Shown here: one piece after another, positions 1-7,198 of the stretch
Position numbering within the stretch: position 1 is the first letter of the stretch
Layout: each line of letters begins with the position of its first letter
Assembly (NCBI GenBank): GCA_017983845.1
Contig: JAGOAO010000012.1
Span: forward strand, 1 to 51,223
DNA: 51,223 nt
Source: Sediminibacterium sp.
Lineage (GTDB): Bacteria > Bacteroidota > Bacteroidia > Chitinophagales > Chitinophagaceae
Reading direction: 5' to 3'
The notes under the pieces: generated by a model
Told to the model about the DNA's origin: nothing
Seen by the model: only the letters and a program-made list of their open reading frames with translations
The model's database searches: none
Made by a program: the position numbers and the translations under genes

Positions 1-23
1 CGAAAAGTTAAATATATAAGATA

Positions 24-644
24 ATGAAGATAATTATTTCATTAATTTTTTTGTTTACATTTATTTTTTCATTTGGGCAAGTAAACTCACATGAACAATC
101 ATTTGATTCTTTATGTAAGAACAAATACCAGATCAATTTGAATATCGGGAATGAATATGAAACTTTTAGTCATCAACGTGTTTTTATTCCAACTTACGTT
201 GACTATTCATGTATGCCTCATTTTTATAAGAAAGCGATTATAAATAAAAAATTTAAAAATAATTATGTCATATATTTTGAATTTAATCCAACAGCTAGTT
301 CTAATTATGTAGATTCTTTCATTGTAAAATATTTAAACCCGGGTTTCAGTAAGAATACAAATTATTTAGGTGGAAAATTATGTGAAGCAGAAAGGAAGAA
401 AGGTATAATAAATGTGTTTACTCCAAATGATTTACTTAAATTTAATGCGAACGATGTATTATGTATTCGACCATCTCAAAATGCGATCCAAAAGAATGAC
501 TCATTATTAAATAATTTTATTTACGTAGTTATCCACAAAGAGAATATCGGTGATATGTATGTTGCATTTGTATACCAAAAAGAATCTGAACCAGAAGTTA
601 TGAATGAGATTAGAAATCTTTGGCGTATAATCCAATTCCAATAA
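24..644 (+). CDS. Secreted protein of unknown function, AT-rich
   Basis: The 206-residue product begins with a hydrophobic stretch (about residues 3-17) ending in FSFGQ, a typical Bacteroidota signal peptide with cleavage before Q19. I recognise no domain in the rest. It has scattered cysteines (C31, C63, C120, C146), many Asn/Lys residues and a mixed alpha/beta look. The base composition is clearly more AT-rich than the genes that follow; some 60-base stretches have only a handful of G or C. This is compatible with a recently acquired or fast-evolving accessory gene. It is followed by a strong terminator shared with the convergent gene. The start at the first ATG is supported by the signal peptide. 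Function unknown. Confidence 0.7.
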   Translation: MKIIISLIFLFTFIFSFGQVNSHEQSFDSLCKNKYQINLNIGNEYETFSHQRVFIPTYVDYSCMPHFYKKAIINKKFKNNYVIYFEFNPTASSNYVDSFIVKYLNPGFSKNTNYLGGKLCEAERKKGIINVFTPNDLLKFNANDVLCIRPSQNAIQKNDSLLNNFIYVVIHKENIGDMYVAFVYQKESEPEVMNEIRNLWRIIQFQ

Positions 645-654
645 AACATTCGCT

Positions 655-700
655 AAAAAAAAGCCCTCAAAAAGTATATCACTTGATGAGGGCTTTTTTT
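655..700. terminator. Bidirectional rho-independent terminator
   Basis: The arms AGCCCTCA (662-669) and TGAGGGCT (687-694) form a perfect 8-bp stem. A run of A precedes it and a run of T follows it, so it can act on both strands. It sits between the convergent genes ending at 644 (+) and 712 (-). Confidence 0.85.
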
Positions 701-711
701 ATAAGATTATT

Positions 712-1032
712 TTATTTCATCTCAGCAGCAGCAATACTTGCTTTTGGATTTTTTAAAAATTCTTCCTTACATCCTGCAGAACAAAATCCTAATACTTTGT
801 TTTCATAATGTGCTGTGTCGCTGATGCCTGCAGTAACTGGCATACCGCAAGTTGGATCTTTTTTGTTATCGACTAAGCTAATGTCAAAAGACACTGTGGA
901 ATCTTGCGCTGTAGTAGTTGCTGCACTATCCATTGTGGCTGTAGAGGTTGCTGTGTTATTGCCACAAGCGGTTAAAAAAATACTCATAGAAACTGCGAAT
1001 AATCTTGTGCTATTCATAATTGTCTTTTTCAT
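712..1032 (-). CDS. YHS-domain lipoprotein
   Basis: A 106-residue protein starting MKKTIMNSTRL. The hydrophobic signal ends in a lipobox (FLTAC), so it should be a lipid-anchored envelope protein. A low-complexity Thr/Ala/Ser linker follows, then a YHS domain (about residues 57-103) with DPTCGMPV, an aromatic/Lys strand and GFCSAGCKEEFLKNP. The three cysteines are those typical of the domain, which is associated with metal binding, often copper or other soft metals. The frame is open further upstream, to 1152, but the signal peptide fixes the start at 1032. A -7 box lies just upstream at 1048-1055. Its metal and partner cannot be read from the sequence. Confidence 0.8.
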   Translation of the reverse strand: MKKTIMNSTRLFAVSMSIFLTACGNNTATSTATMDSAATTTAQDSTVSFDISLVDNKKDPTCGMPVTAGISDTAHYENKVLGFCSAGCKEEFLKNPKASIAAAEMK

Positions 1033-1047
1033 GTTCGATAATTTTAA

Positions 1048-1055
1048 CAAAGTTA
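1048..1055 (-). promoter_or_regulatory. Bacteroidota -7 box for the YHS lipoprotein
   Basis: On the minus strand this reads TAACTTTG, a full match to TAnnTTTG. It lies about 15 bases before the ATG at 1032, leaving a very short leader. I see no good TTG -33 element at the usual distance. Confidence 0.5.
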
Positions 1056-1193
1056 TGAATTCGTTTAAAAAGGAGGCCGAAAAGCGCCACTTAAAAACTA
1101 ACAAGTATTCATTTGCAAGATAAATTGGGTTGTTAGGTCCATAAATAATCAAATTTGCCCTTTGTTATGGCCTGTTTTGTCTATTTTATTGCA

Positions 1194-1201
1194 TAAATTT
1201 G
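1194..1201 (+). promoter_or_regulatory. Candidate -7 box of the arginine operon leader
   Basis: TAAATTTG matches TAnnTTTG exactly. It lies 8 bases before the ATG of the leader frame at 1210, which would make the transcript almost leaderless. A TTTG at 1176-1179 is the nearest -33 candidate, but its 14-base spacing is shorter than the usual 17-23, so the match is incomplete. Confidence 0.42.
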
Positions 1202-1209
1202 TACTCAAC

Positions 1210-1317
1210 ATGAAACAGGGAAACAAACATACTTTAAACACGACTGCAAATTTTGCAGCAGCCCTTGTTTTGCACAGTCCCATTAGGCTGCCGCAATCTC
1301 CGCGACGCGGATTCTGA
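1210..1317 (+). CDS. Candidate arginine-operon leader peptide (35 aa)
   Basis: ATG at 1210 opens a 35-codon frame ending in TGA at 1315-1317. The product starts MKQGNKHTLN and ends IRLPQSPRRGF. It has three arginines, all in the last ten codons, encoded by AGG (1285-1287), CGA (1303-1305) and CGC (1306-1308). Two are adjacent, four codons before the stop. The region is GC-rich against its surroundings. The frame lies between a TAAATTTG box and the first gene of the arginine operon, 95 bases downstream. A hairpin starts at its stop codon. This layout is what a ribosome-stalling leader for an amino-acid operon looks like. I do not recognise the peptide as a named family, and no homologue search was possible. 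The alternative is a chance small frame. Confidence 0.5.
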   Translation: MKQGNKHTLNTTANFAAALVLHSPIRLPQSPRRGF

Positions 1318-1349
1318 TAGGACGAGCAGTTGGCAATTGCCCCTATCAG
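1314..1349 (+). promoter_or_regulatory. Hairpin after the leader peptide, possible attenuator
   Basis: CTGATAGG (1314-1321) and CCTATCAG (1342-1349) form a perfect 8-bp stem. Its loop contains the palindrome GGCAATTGCC (1332-1341). The leader stop codon TGA lies inside the 5' arm, so a ribosome reaching or stalled near the stop would prevent the stem from forming. A second small hairpin, TCCGC-GAC-GCGGA (about 1298-1310), overlaps the CGA CGC codons. No long U-tract follows the main stem, so control of translation, or of elongation by another factor, is as possible as classical intrinsic termination. The rest of 1350-1412 shows nothing else I can name. Confidence 0.4.
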
Positions 1350-1412
1350 TGGAAAAATCCCCGAAAGCGCATTCAACGCCATCACTGTCATTCCTTTAAA
1401 TTTTATTGATCA

Positions 1413-1952
1413 TTGGAACAGAAAATTATAGTACGTGTAGCCTTAGTTGGCGATACATCTTATGCAAACGCTATTACAGATGAAATGGAATCCTCTGCAA
1501 AAGCAAGAGGTACGGGTATTGCAAAAAGAAGCCCAGCCTATGTGGCTCAAAAAATTGAAGAAGGTAAATCTGTGATTGCACATACCGAAGATGGAACTTG
1601 GGTAGGTTTTTGCTATATCGAAGCATGGCAGCATGGCCAGTTTGTAGCAAATAGTGGTTTGATTGTGGCGCCTGCTTTTAGAAAAAGCGGCATTGCAAAA
1701 AAAATCAAACAAGCCATTTTTCAATTGTCTAGAGATAAATATCCTGATGCAAAAATATTTGGGTTGACTACAGGGTTAGCAGTGATGAAAATCAACTCTG
1801 AGTTGGGTTACGAGCCTGTGACGTATAGTGAGCTTACAGATGATGAAGAGTTTTGGGCAGGCTGTAAGAGCTGTGTGAATTATGAAATTCTAAAGAGTAA
1901 AGATCGCAAGAACTGTATGTGTACTGCGATGTTGTTTGAACCAAAAAAATAA
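1413..1952 (+). CDS. GNAT acyltransferase heading the arginine operon
   Basis: A 179-residue GNAT-fold protein. The acyl-CoA-binding region is at about residues 84-105 (GLIVAPAFRKSGIAKKIKQA, with R90, G93 and A95 in the pyrophosphate loop). Its C-terminal part carries four cysteines as C151-x2-C154 and C168-x-C170, a possible metal site. The frame opens with TTG, because a TGA lies two codons upstream and the next ATG (codon 25) would remove the first strand. The stop abuts the argG ATG with no gap. The operon holds argE' but no recognisable argA or argJ, so I infer this may be the N-acyl-glutamate synthase. This is known only by context; it could instead modify another substrate. Confidence 0.72.
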   Translation: MEQKIIVRVALVGDTSYANAITDEMESSAKARGTGIAKRSPAYVAQKIEEGKSVIAHTEDGTWVGFCYIEAWQHGQFVANSGLIVAPAFRKSGIAKKIKQAIFQLSRDKYPDAKIFGLTTGLAVMKINSELGYEPVTYSELTDDEEFWAGCKSCVNYEILKSKDRKNCMCTAMLFEPKK

Positions 1953-3158
1953 ATGAGCATGGAAAAAGTTGTTTTAGGTTTTAGCGGTGGTTTGGATACG
2001 ACGTTTTGCGTAAAGTATTTAACAGAAGATAAAGGGTTAGAAGTACATAGTGTGGTAGTGAACACCGGTGGATTTGATGAAGCCGAATTGAAAAAAATAG
2101 AAGCACATGCGTATGCTTTGGGTGTGAAAACGCATACGACAGTGCAAGCTGTTGAAGGCTATTATGATAGCATCATCAAGTACTTGGTCTATGGTAATGT
2201 ATTAAAGAACAATACCTATCCTTTAAGTGTGAGTGCCGAAAGATTGAGTCAGGCTTTACATATAGCGGAGCATGTGAAAAAATTAGATGCTAAATTAGTT
2301 GCACATGGTAGTACTGGTGCAGGAAATGACCAAGTGCGTTTTGATATGATTTTCCAGATCTTAATTCCAGGAGTAGAAATTTTAACCCCAATTCGTGACT
2401 TACAATTAAGTAGAGAAGCAGAGATTGACTATTTAAAGTCAAAAGGGGTGGAGATGAATTTTGAAAAAGCAGCTTATTCAATCAATAAAGGATTATGGGG
2501 TACAAGTGTAGGTGGTAAAGAAACCTTACAATCTAAAGGTATGCTGCCTGAAGCTGCATGGCCTACGCCAATGACCAAGGAAGGTGCTACAGAAGAAATG
2601 GTGATTGGTTTTGAAAAAGGAGAAATCGTAAAAGTGAATGGACAAAGCTTTGCACATCCTACTGCAGCGATTCAGTATATTCAATCCATTGCTGGTGCTT
2701 ATGGCATTGGTAGGGATATTCATGTGGGTGACACCATCATTGGTATTAAAGGTAGAGTAGGATTTGAAGCTGCTGCGCCAATGGTGATTTTAAAAGCGCA
2801 TCATGCTTTAGAAAAACATGTGTTAACCAAATGGCAATTGTCTTGGAAAGATCAGTTAGCACAATTCTATGGCAACTGGTTGCATGAAGGTCAAATTTTG
2901 GATCCAGTGATGCGTGATATTGAAGCTTATTTAACCAATTCACAAGAACAAGTAACGGGTGAAGTGTTTATTCAATTGAATCCTTACCGCTTCCAAATTA
3001 TCGGCATTGAATCTGCGAACGATTTGATGAGCGCTAAGTTTGGTAAGTATGGCGAGATGAATACAGGATGGACTGGTGCAGATGTAAGAGGATTCACCAA
3101 AATATTTGGCAATCAAGTGGGCATTTATCATCATGTGAAAGAAAGTAATAAAAAATAA
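1953..3158 (+). CDS. argG: Argininosuccinate synthase
   Basis: This enzyme joins citrulline and aspartate with ATP to give argininosuccinate in the cytoplasm. The N-terminus has the PP-loop ATP-binding motif FSGGLDT (residues 9-15). AHGSTGAGNDQVRF, a citrulline/aspartate-binding segment of the family, follows at about residues 117-130. At 401 residues the length is normal. ATG at 1953 directly follows the upstream stop; the ATG two codons later (MEKVV) is an equally good start. In a linear pathway this gene normally works late, yet it sits second in the operon, tightly linked to the GNAT gene. Confidence 0.95.
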   Translation: MSMEKVVLGFSGGLDTTFCVKYLTEDKGLEVHSVVVNTGGFDEAELKKIEAHAYALGVKTHTTVQAVEGYYDSIIKYLVYGNVLKNNTYPLSVSAERLSQALHIAEHVKKLDAKLVAHGSTGAGNDQVRFDMIFQILIPGVEILTPIRDLQLSREAEIDYLKSKGVEMNFEKAAYSINKGLWGTSVGGKETLQSKGMLPEAAWPTPMTKEGATEEMVIGFEKGEIVKVNGQSFAHPTAAIQYIQSIAGAYGIGRDIHVGDTIIGIKGRVGFEAAAPMVILKAHHALEKHVLTKWQLSWKDQLAQFYGNWLHEGQILDPVMRDIEAYLTNSQEQVTGEVFIQLNPYRFQIIGIESANDLMSAKFGKYGEMNTGWTGADVRGFTKIFGNQVGIYHHVKESNKK

Positions 3159-3217
3159 CACAGTTCAAATGAGCCTCTGTTTAAATTAAATATGGGTTGA
3201 AGTTAAAAAAATTAAAG

Positions 3218-4198
3218 ATGCAAAAAGTAAAAATTGGAATTGTTGGAGGAGCGGGATATACAGGTGGTGAATTGCTACGTGTGTTATTGCGCCATCCCAA
3301 TGCAGTGATTACTTTTGTGCATAGTACAAGCAATGCAGGAGAATCGGTGAGCAAAGTGCATGCCGATTTAGTAGGCGATACGGATTTAAAATTTGCAAGT
3401 GCATTAGATCAAGCGATTGACGTATTGTTTTTATGCGTTGGTCATGGTGATGCAAAAAAGTTTTTAGCTGCAAATGCAATAGATGCGAAAGTAAAAATCA
3501 TTGACCTATCTCAAGATTTTAGAATTGCAAATACTGCAAGTATAGGAGAGAGAACATTTGTATACGGTTTACCAGAATTACAAAGAACTGCAATTCAACA
3601 AGCGAAAAATATTGCGAATCCAGGATGTTTTGCCACAGCGATTCAATTGGGTTTATTGCCATTGGCGGCTAAAAGCCTATTGACTGATGTATATACCACG
3701 GGTATTACTGGTTCAACGGGTGCTGGACAAAGCTTGTCATCAACGAGTCATTTTAGTTGGAGAGCGAATAATATTCAAGCATATAAAACATTACAACATC
3801 AGCACTTACATGAGATAACTCAAAGTTTGGCGCAGCTTCAGGGCAATGGAAAAGCGGATCTGCATTTTGTGCCTTGGAGAGGTGATTTTACAAGAGGCAT
3901 TTTTGTAACATCGGTTATTAGTTCGGATTGGTCTATTGATGCATTGTATGATTTGTATGAAGCCTATTATGCTGGACATGCATTTACACATGTTTCAAAA
4001 AGCAATATCGATTTAAAGCAAGTAGTCAATACCAATAAATGTTTAATCCATATCGAAAAGCAGGGGAATAAAATCGCAATTCATTCTGTGATTGATAATT
4101 TATTAAAAGGTGCAGTGGGTCAAGCGGTTCAAAATATGAACTTGATGTTTGAAATAGAAGAAACGACTGGCTTGCATTTAAAGGCAAATTATTTTTAA
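3218..4198 (+). CDS. argC: N-acyl-gamma-glutamyl-phosphate reductase
   Basis: This protein reduces N-acetyl- (or N-succinyl-) glutamyl phosphate to the semialdehyde with NADPH. The N-terminal dinucleotide loop is GIVGGAGYTGGELLR (residues 7-21). The catalytic cysteine is C137 in NPGCFAT. At 326 residues the length is typical. A TTG at 3197 would extend the frame by seven Lys/Leu-rich residues, but ATG 3218 gives the expected start just before the Rossmann strand. It lies 59 bases after argG, in the same orientation. Confidence 0.94.
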   Translation: MQKVKIGIVGGAGYTGGELLRVLLRHPNAVITFVHSTSNAGESVSKVHADLVGDTDLKFASALDQAIDVLFLCVGHGDAKKFLAANAIDAKVKIIDLSQDFRIANTASIGERTFVYGLPELQRTAIQQAKNIANPGCFATAIQLGLLPLAAKSLLTDVYTTGITGSTGAGQSLSSTSHFSWRANNIQAYKTLQHQHLHEITQSLAQLQGNGKADLHFVPWRGDFTRGIFVTSVISSDWSIDALYDLYEAYYAGHAFTHVSKSNIDLKQVVNTNKCLIHIEKQGNKIAIHSVIDNLLKGAVGQAVQNMNLMFEIEETTGLHLKANYF

Positions 4199-4255
4199 CA
4201 ATCATACATCATTCTTACAATCTAATTTGTATCAAAACATTCTAAATTTTACCTC

Positions 4256-5407
4256 ATGTCTTTATTCAATGTCTATCCTTTAAATCCAATCGCTATCACT
4301 AAAGCTGCAGGCAGCCGTGTATGGGACGACAAAGGGCAGGAATATTTAGATATGTACGGTGGACATGCGGTGATTAGTATTGGTCATACGCATCCACATT
4401 GGGTAAAAAGAATCGAGGATCAATTACATGCAATTGCATTTTATTCTAATTCTGTGATTATGCCTATACAGGCGCAGTTGGCGGATGCGTTGAATGCAAT
4501 TAGTGGTAAAAAAGATTTTCAATTATTCTTATGCAATAGCGGGGCAGAAGCGAATGAAAACGCTTTGAAGTTGGCTTCTTTTCATACAGGCAGAAAAAAA
4601 ATCATTGCTTTTAAAAAAGCATTTCATGGTAGAACTTCTTTAGCAGTCGCTGCCACGGACAATCCAAGTATTGTGGCACCTGTAAACGAAACAGACAATA
4701 TTATACTTCTTCCTTTGAATGATATTCCAGCTTTGCAAGCATGCTTTGCGCAGCAAGGAAATCAAATTGCTGCGGTGATTATTGAAGGAATACAAGGGGT
4801 TGCTGGAATTTATGAAGCAACAGATGCTTTCTTACAAGCCATCAGAAAAGCATGTGATGATTTTGGTGCAGTCTATATTGCGGATAGTGTGCAATGCGGA
4901 TACGGAAGAACAGGTCAGTTTTTTGCGCATGACCATGCTGGTGTAAATGCAGATATCTATTCTATGGCGAAGGGTATGGGGAATGGATTTCCCATTGGTG
5001 GCATTTTGATTGCCCCACATATTCAAGCGAAGTTTGGCATGCTGGGTACTACTTTTGGCGGTAATCCTTTGGCTTGTGCTGCTGCATTGGCTGTGATTGA
5101 AGTGATGCAGCAAGATCAATTGATCGAAAATGCCAAAACACAGGGTGCTTATTTAATCGATGCCTTGAAGCAAACTAAAGGAGTGAAACTGGTAAGAGGA
5201 AGAGGCCTGATGATTGGTTTTGAAATGGAAGAGGCATTTCAAGACATCCGAAAAATATTGTTAAACGATTTTAAAGTGTTTACTGGAGAAGCAAAACCGA
5301 ATGTCATTCGTTTATTGCCTTCTTTGGCCATTACCAAAACCGATATCGATTTATTTTTAAATAGAATGCAGGATGCGATTGCGCAGCTGCAAGAAAAGAC
5401 CGTTTAA
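4256..5407 (+). CDS. argD: N-acyl-ornithine aminotransferase
   Basis: A class III PLP-dependent aminotransferase of 383 residues that turns N-acylglutamate semialdehyde into N-acylornithine with glutamate as amino donor. NSGAEANENALKLA (residues 94-107) and GRTSLA form the cofactor phosphate site, and K239 in SMAKGMGNG is the Schiff-base lysine. The segment usually read as DEVQxGxGRTG is here DSVQCGYGRTG (210-220), with Ser in place of Glu. The usual EPxQGEGG is EGIQGVAGI (177-185). These are small departures within a clearly conserved frame. It lies 57 bases after argC and 9 bases before argF'. Confidence 0.92.
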   Translation: MSLFNVYPLNPIAITKAAGSRVWDDKGQEYLDMYGGHAVISIGHTHPHWVKRIEDQLHAIAFYSNSVIMPIQAQLADALNAISGKKDFQLFLCNSGAEANENALKLASFHTGRKKIIAFKKAFHGRTSLAVAATDNPSIVAPVNETDNIILLPLNDIPALQACFAQQGNQIAAVIIEGIQGVAGIYEATDAFLQAIRKACDDFGAVYIADSVQCGYGRTGQFFAHDHAGVNADIYSMAKGMGNGFPIGGILIAPHIQAKFGMLGTTFGGNPLACAAALAVIEVMQQDQLIENAKTQGAYLIDALKQTKGVKLVRGRGLMIGFEMEEAFQDIRKILLNDFKVFTGEAKPNVIRLLPSLAITKTDIDLFLNRMQDAIAQLQEKTV

Positions 5408-5416
5408 ATAGTGCAA

Positions 5417-6397
5417 ATGAAACAATTTATTAGTGTAAAGGATGTAACAGATATCAATGCGATTGTTCAAAAAGCATTGGCATATAAGGCATCTCCCTTG
5501 CTCGATAAACATTTAGGTGTAGGTAAAAGAATTGGGTTATTATTCTTAAATCCAAGTTTAAGAACCAGACTGAGTACACAAGTGGCTGCACAGAACTTAG
5601 GCATGGAAGCCATTGTTTTTAACGTAGATAAAGAAGGATGGGCTTTAGAATTTACAGAGGGCGCTATCATGAATGGCACTACGGTTGAACATATCAAAGA
5701 TGCCGCTCCTGTACTTGGAAACTATTTTGATATTTTATGTATTAGAACATTTCCTGGACTACTGAGTCAGTCGGATGATTATAGTGAAAAAATTATCAAC
5801 CAGTTTATACAATACGCTGGGATTCCCGTGGTGAGTTTAGAATCTGCGACATTGCATCCTTTGCAATCATTGACAGATATCATTACCATTCAGGAATCAA
5901 TGGCTTCTAATAGTGCATTCAACAATAAAAAACCGAAAGTGGTTTTGACTTGGGCGCCGCATATTAAATCCATCCCTCAATGTGTTTCCAATAGCTTTAG
6001 TGAATGGGTGAATGCATGGGGTGAAGCAGATTTTGTGATTACGCATCCAGAAGGATATGATTTAGCGACACAGTTTACTAAAGGCGCTACCATTACACAT
6101 GACCAAGCTGCTGCTTTAAAAGACGCAGATTTTGTGTATGTAAAAAACTGGAGTGCATACAATGATTACGGAAAAGTATTGTGCACAGATGCCAATTGGA
6201 TGTTGACGAACCAGAAATTAGCAACAACCAATCATGCGAAAGTGATGCATTGTTTGCCCGTGCGTCGTAATGTGGAATTGAGTGATGAAATTTTAGATGG
6301 TCCAAATAGTTTGGTTACTAAAGAAGCCTCAAACCGCGTTTGGGCAGCACAGGCAGTTTTAGCTGAAATTTTAAAAACAATGGATACGTCAAAATAA
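5417..6397 (+). CDS. argF': N-acyl-ornithine carbamoyltransferase, probably N-succinyl type
   Basis: This protein transfers the carbamoyl group to an N-acylated ornithine. It has the carbamoyl-phosphate site SLRTRLSTQ (47-55) and, near the C-terminus, HCLPVRRN of the family. It resembles the Bacteroides fragilis N-succinylornithine enzyme and the Xanthomonas N-acetylornithine enzyme more than ordinary OTCase. With the start at ATG 5417 (MKQFISVKD), the residue that separates the two specificities falls at position 90. It is Val, in NGTTVEHIKDA, where I recall Pro90 for the succinyl enzyme and Glu92 for the acetyl enzyme. Replacement of that Glu by Val was reported to switch the acetyl enzyme to succinylornithine. 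I therefore favour the succinyl substrate. A GTG at 5411 is an alternative start two codons upstream. Confidence 0.9.
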   Translation: MKQFISVKDVTDINAIVQKALAYKASPLLDKHLGVGKRIGLLFLNPSLRTRLSTQVAAQNLGMEAIVFNVDKEGWALEFTEGAIMNGTTVEHIKDAAPVLGNYFDILCIRTFPGLLSQSDDYSEKIINQFIQYAGIPVVSLESATLHPLQSLTDIITIQESMASNSAFNNKKPKVVLTWAPHIKSIPQCVSNSFSEWVNAWGEADFVITHPEGYDLATQFTKGATITHDQAAALKDADFVYVKNWSAYNDYGKVLCTDANWMLTNQKLATTNHAKVMHCLPVRRNVELSDEILDGPNSLVTKEASNRVWAAQAVLAEILKTMDTSK

Positions 6398-6415
6398 ATA
6401 GCATAACAATAACTT

Positions 6416-7198
6416 ATGGAAACCTTATACGTCATTAAAATAGGAGGCAATATCGTTGACAATCCAGCATTGTTAACCGAATGCTTGCAAGCTTTTGCAA
6501 CCGTAAAGGGGCAAGCTATTTTAGTGCACGGAGGTGGCAAGTTGGCCACTAGTTTGGCAAGCGATATGGGTGTACAACAAACGATGATCGAAGGAAGAAG
6601 GGTAACAGACGCCGAGACACTTAAGATTGTCACCATGGTGTATGCTGGAGCGATCAATAAAAATATCGTTGCACAATTACAATCTATTGGTGTCAATGCA
6701 ATTGGCTTAACTGGTGCGGATGGAAATTTAATTCAAGCACATAAAAGAGTCCATGCAACCATTGACTATGGTTTTGTGGGGGATGTAGACGCAGTGAATA
6801 AGGAGTTGATTCAGTCTTTACTTACTAGTCAAATGAGATTGGTGATTGCACCTATTTCACATGACGGACAGGGACAGTTGTTAAATACCAACGCAGATAC
6901 TATTGCACAATCTATTGCAGTGGCGATGGCCGCTCAATACCATGTGCATTTAATATATGGATTTGAAAAAGAAGGGGTTTTAGCGGACATCAATGACCCC
7001 AATTCAATCATTGCAAAAATCGATCAACCCAGTTACGCCAAACTGAAAGAGGATAAAATCATCTTTGAAGGAATGGTGCCTAAAATCGACAATGCTTATA
7101 AAGCCTTAGAAGGTGGTGTACAATCTGTCATCATTGGAAAGGCAGAAAAAATGAATGAATTAATCAACGGTACAGCGGGTACCACAATAAAAATCTAA
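6416..7198 (+). CDS. argB: N-acyl-glutamate kinase
   Basis: An amino-acid kinase of 260 residues that phosphorylates the gamma-carboxylate of N-acetyl- or N-succinyl-glutamate. It shows K8 in VIKIGGN, the glycine loop HGGGK (38-42), the substrate segment LLNTNADT, and a C-terminal VPKIDNAYKAL and GTAGTTI that place ATP and magnesium. No N-terminal arginine-sensing helix precedes the kinase core, which suggests that feedback inhibition, if any, acts on another step or on expression. Its TAA overlaps the next ATG by one base (TAATG), so it is translationally coupled to argE'. Confidence 0.94.
   Translation: METLYVIKIGGNIVDNPALLTECLQAFATVKGQAILVHGGGKLATSLASDMGVQQTMIEGRRVTDAETLKIVTMVYAGAINKNIVAQLQSIGVNAIGLTGADGNLIQAHKRVHATIDYGFVGDVDAVNKELIQSLLTSQMRLVIAPISHDGQGQLLNTNADTIAQSIAVAMAAQYHVHLIYGFEKEGVLADINDPNSIIAKIDQPSYAKLKEDKIIFEGMVPKIDNAYKALEGGVQSVIIGKAEKMNELINGTAGTTIKI

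Noticed and set aside
815..1123. 102-codon plus-strand frame over the YHS lipoprotein
   Set aside because: It is a shadow of the minus-strand gene, which has a lipobox and conserved Cys motifs.
1149..1391. 80-codon minus-strand frame opposite the arginine leader
   Set aside because: It has no signal, domain or promoter, and it overlaps the plus-strand leader frame and hairpin that fit the operon context better.
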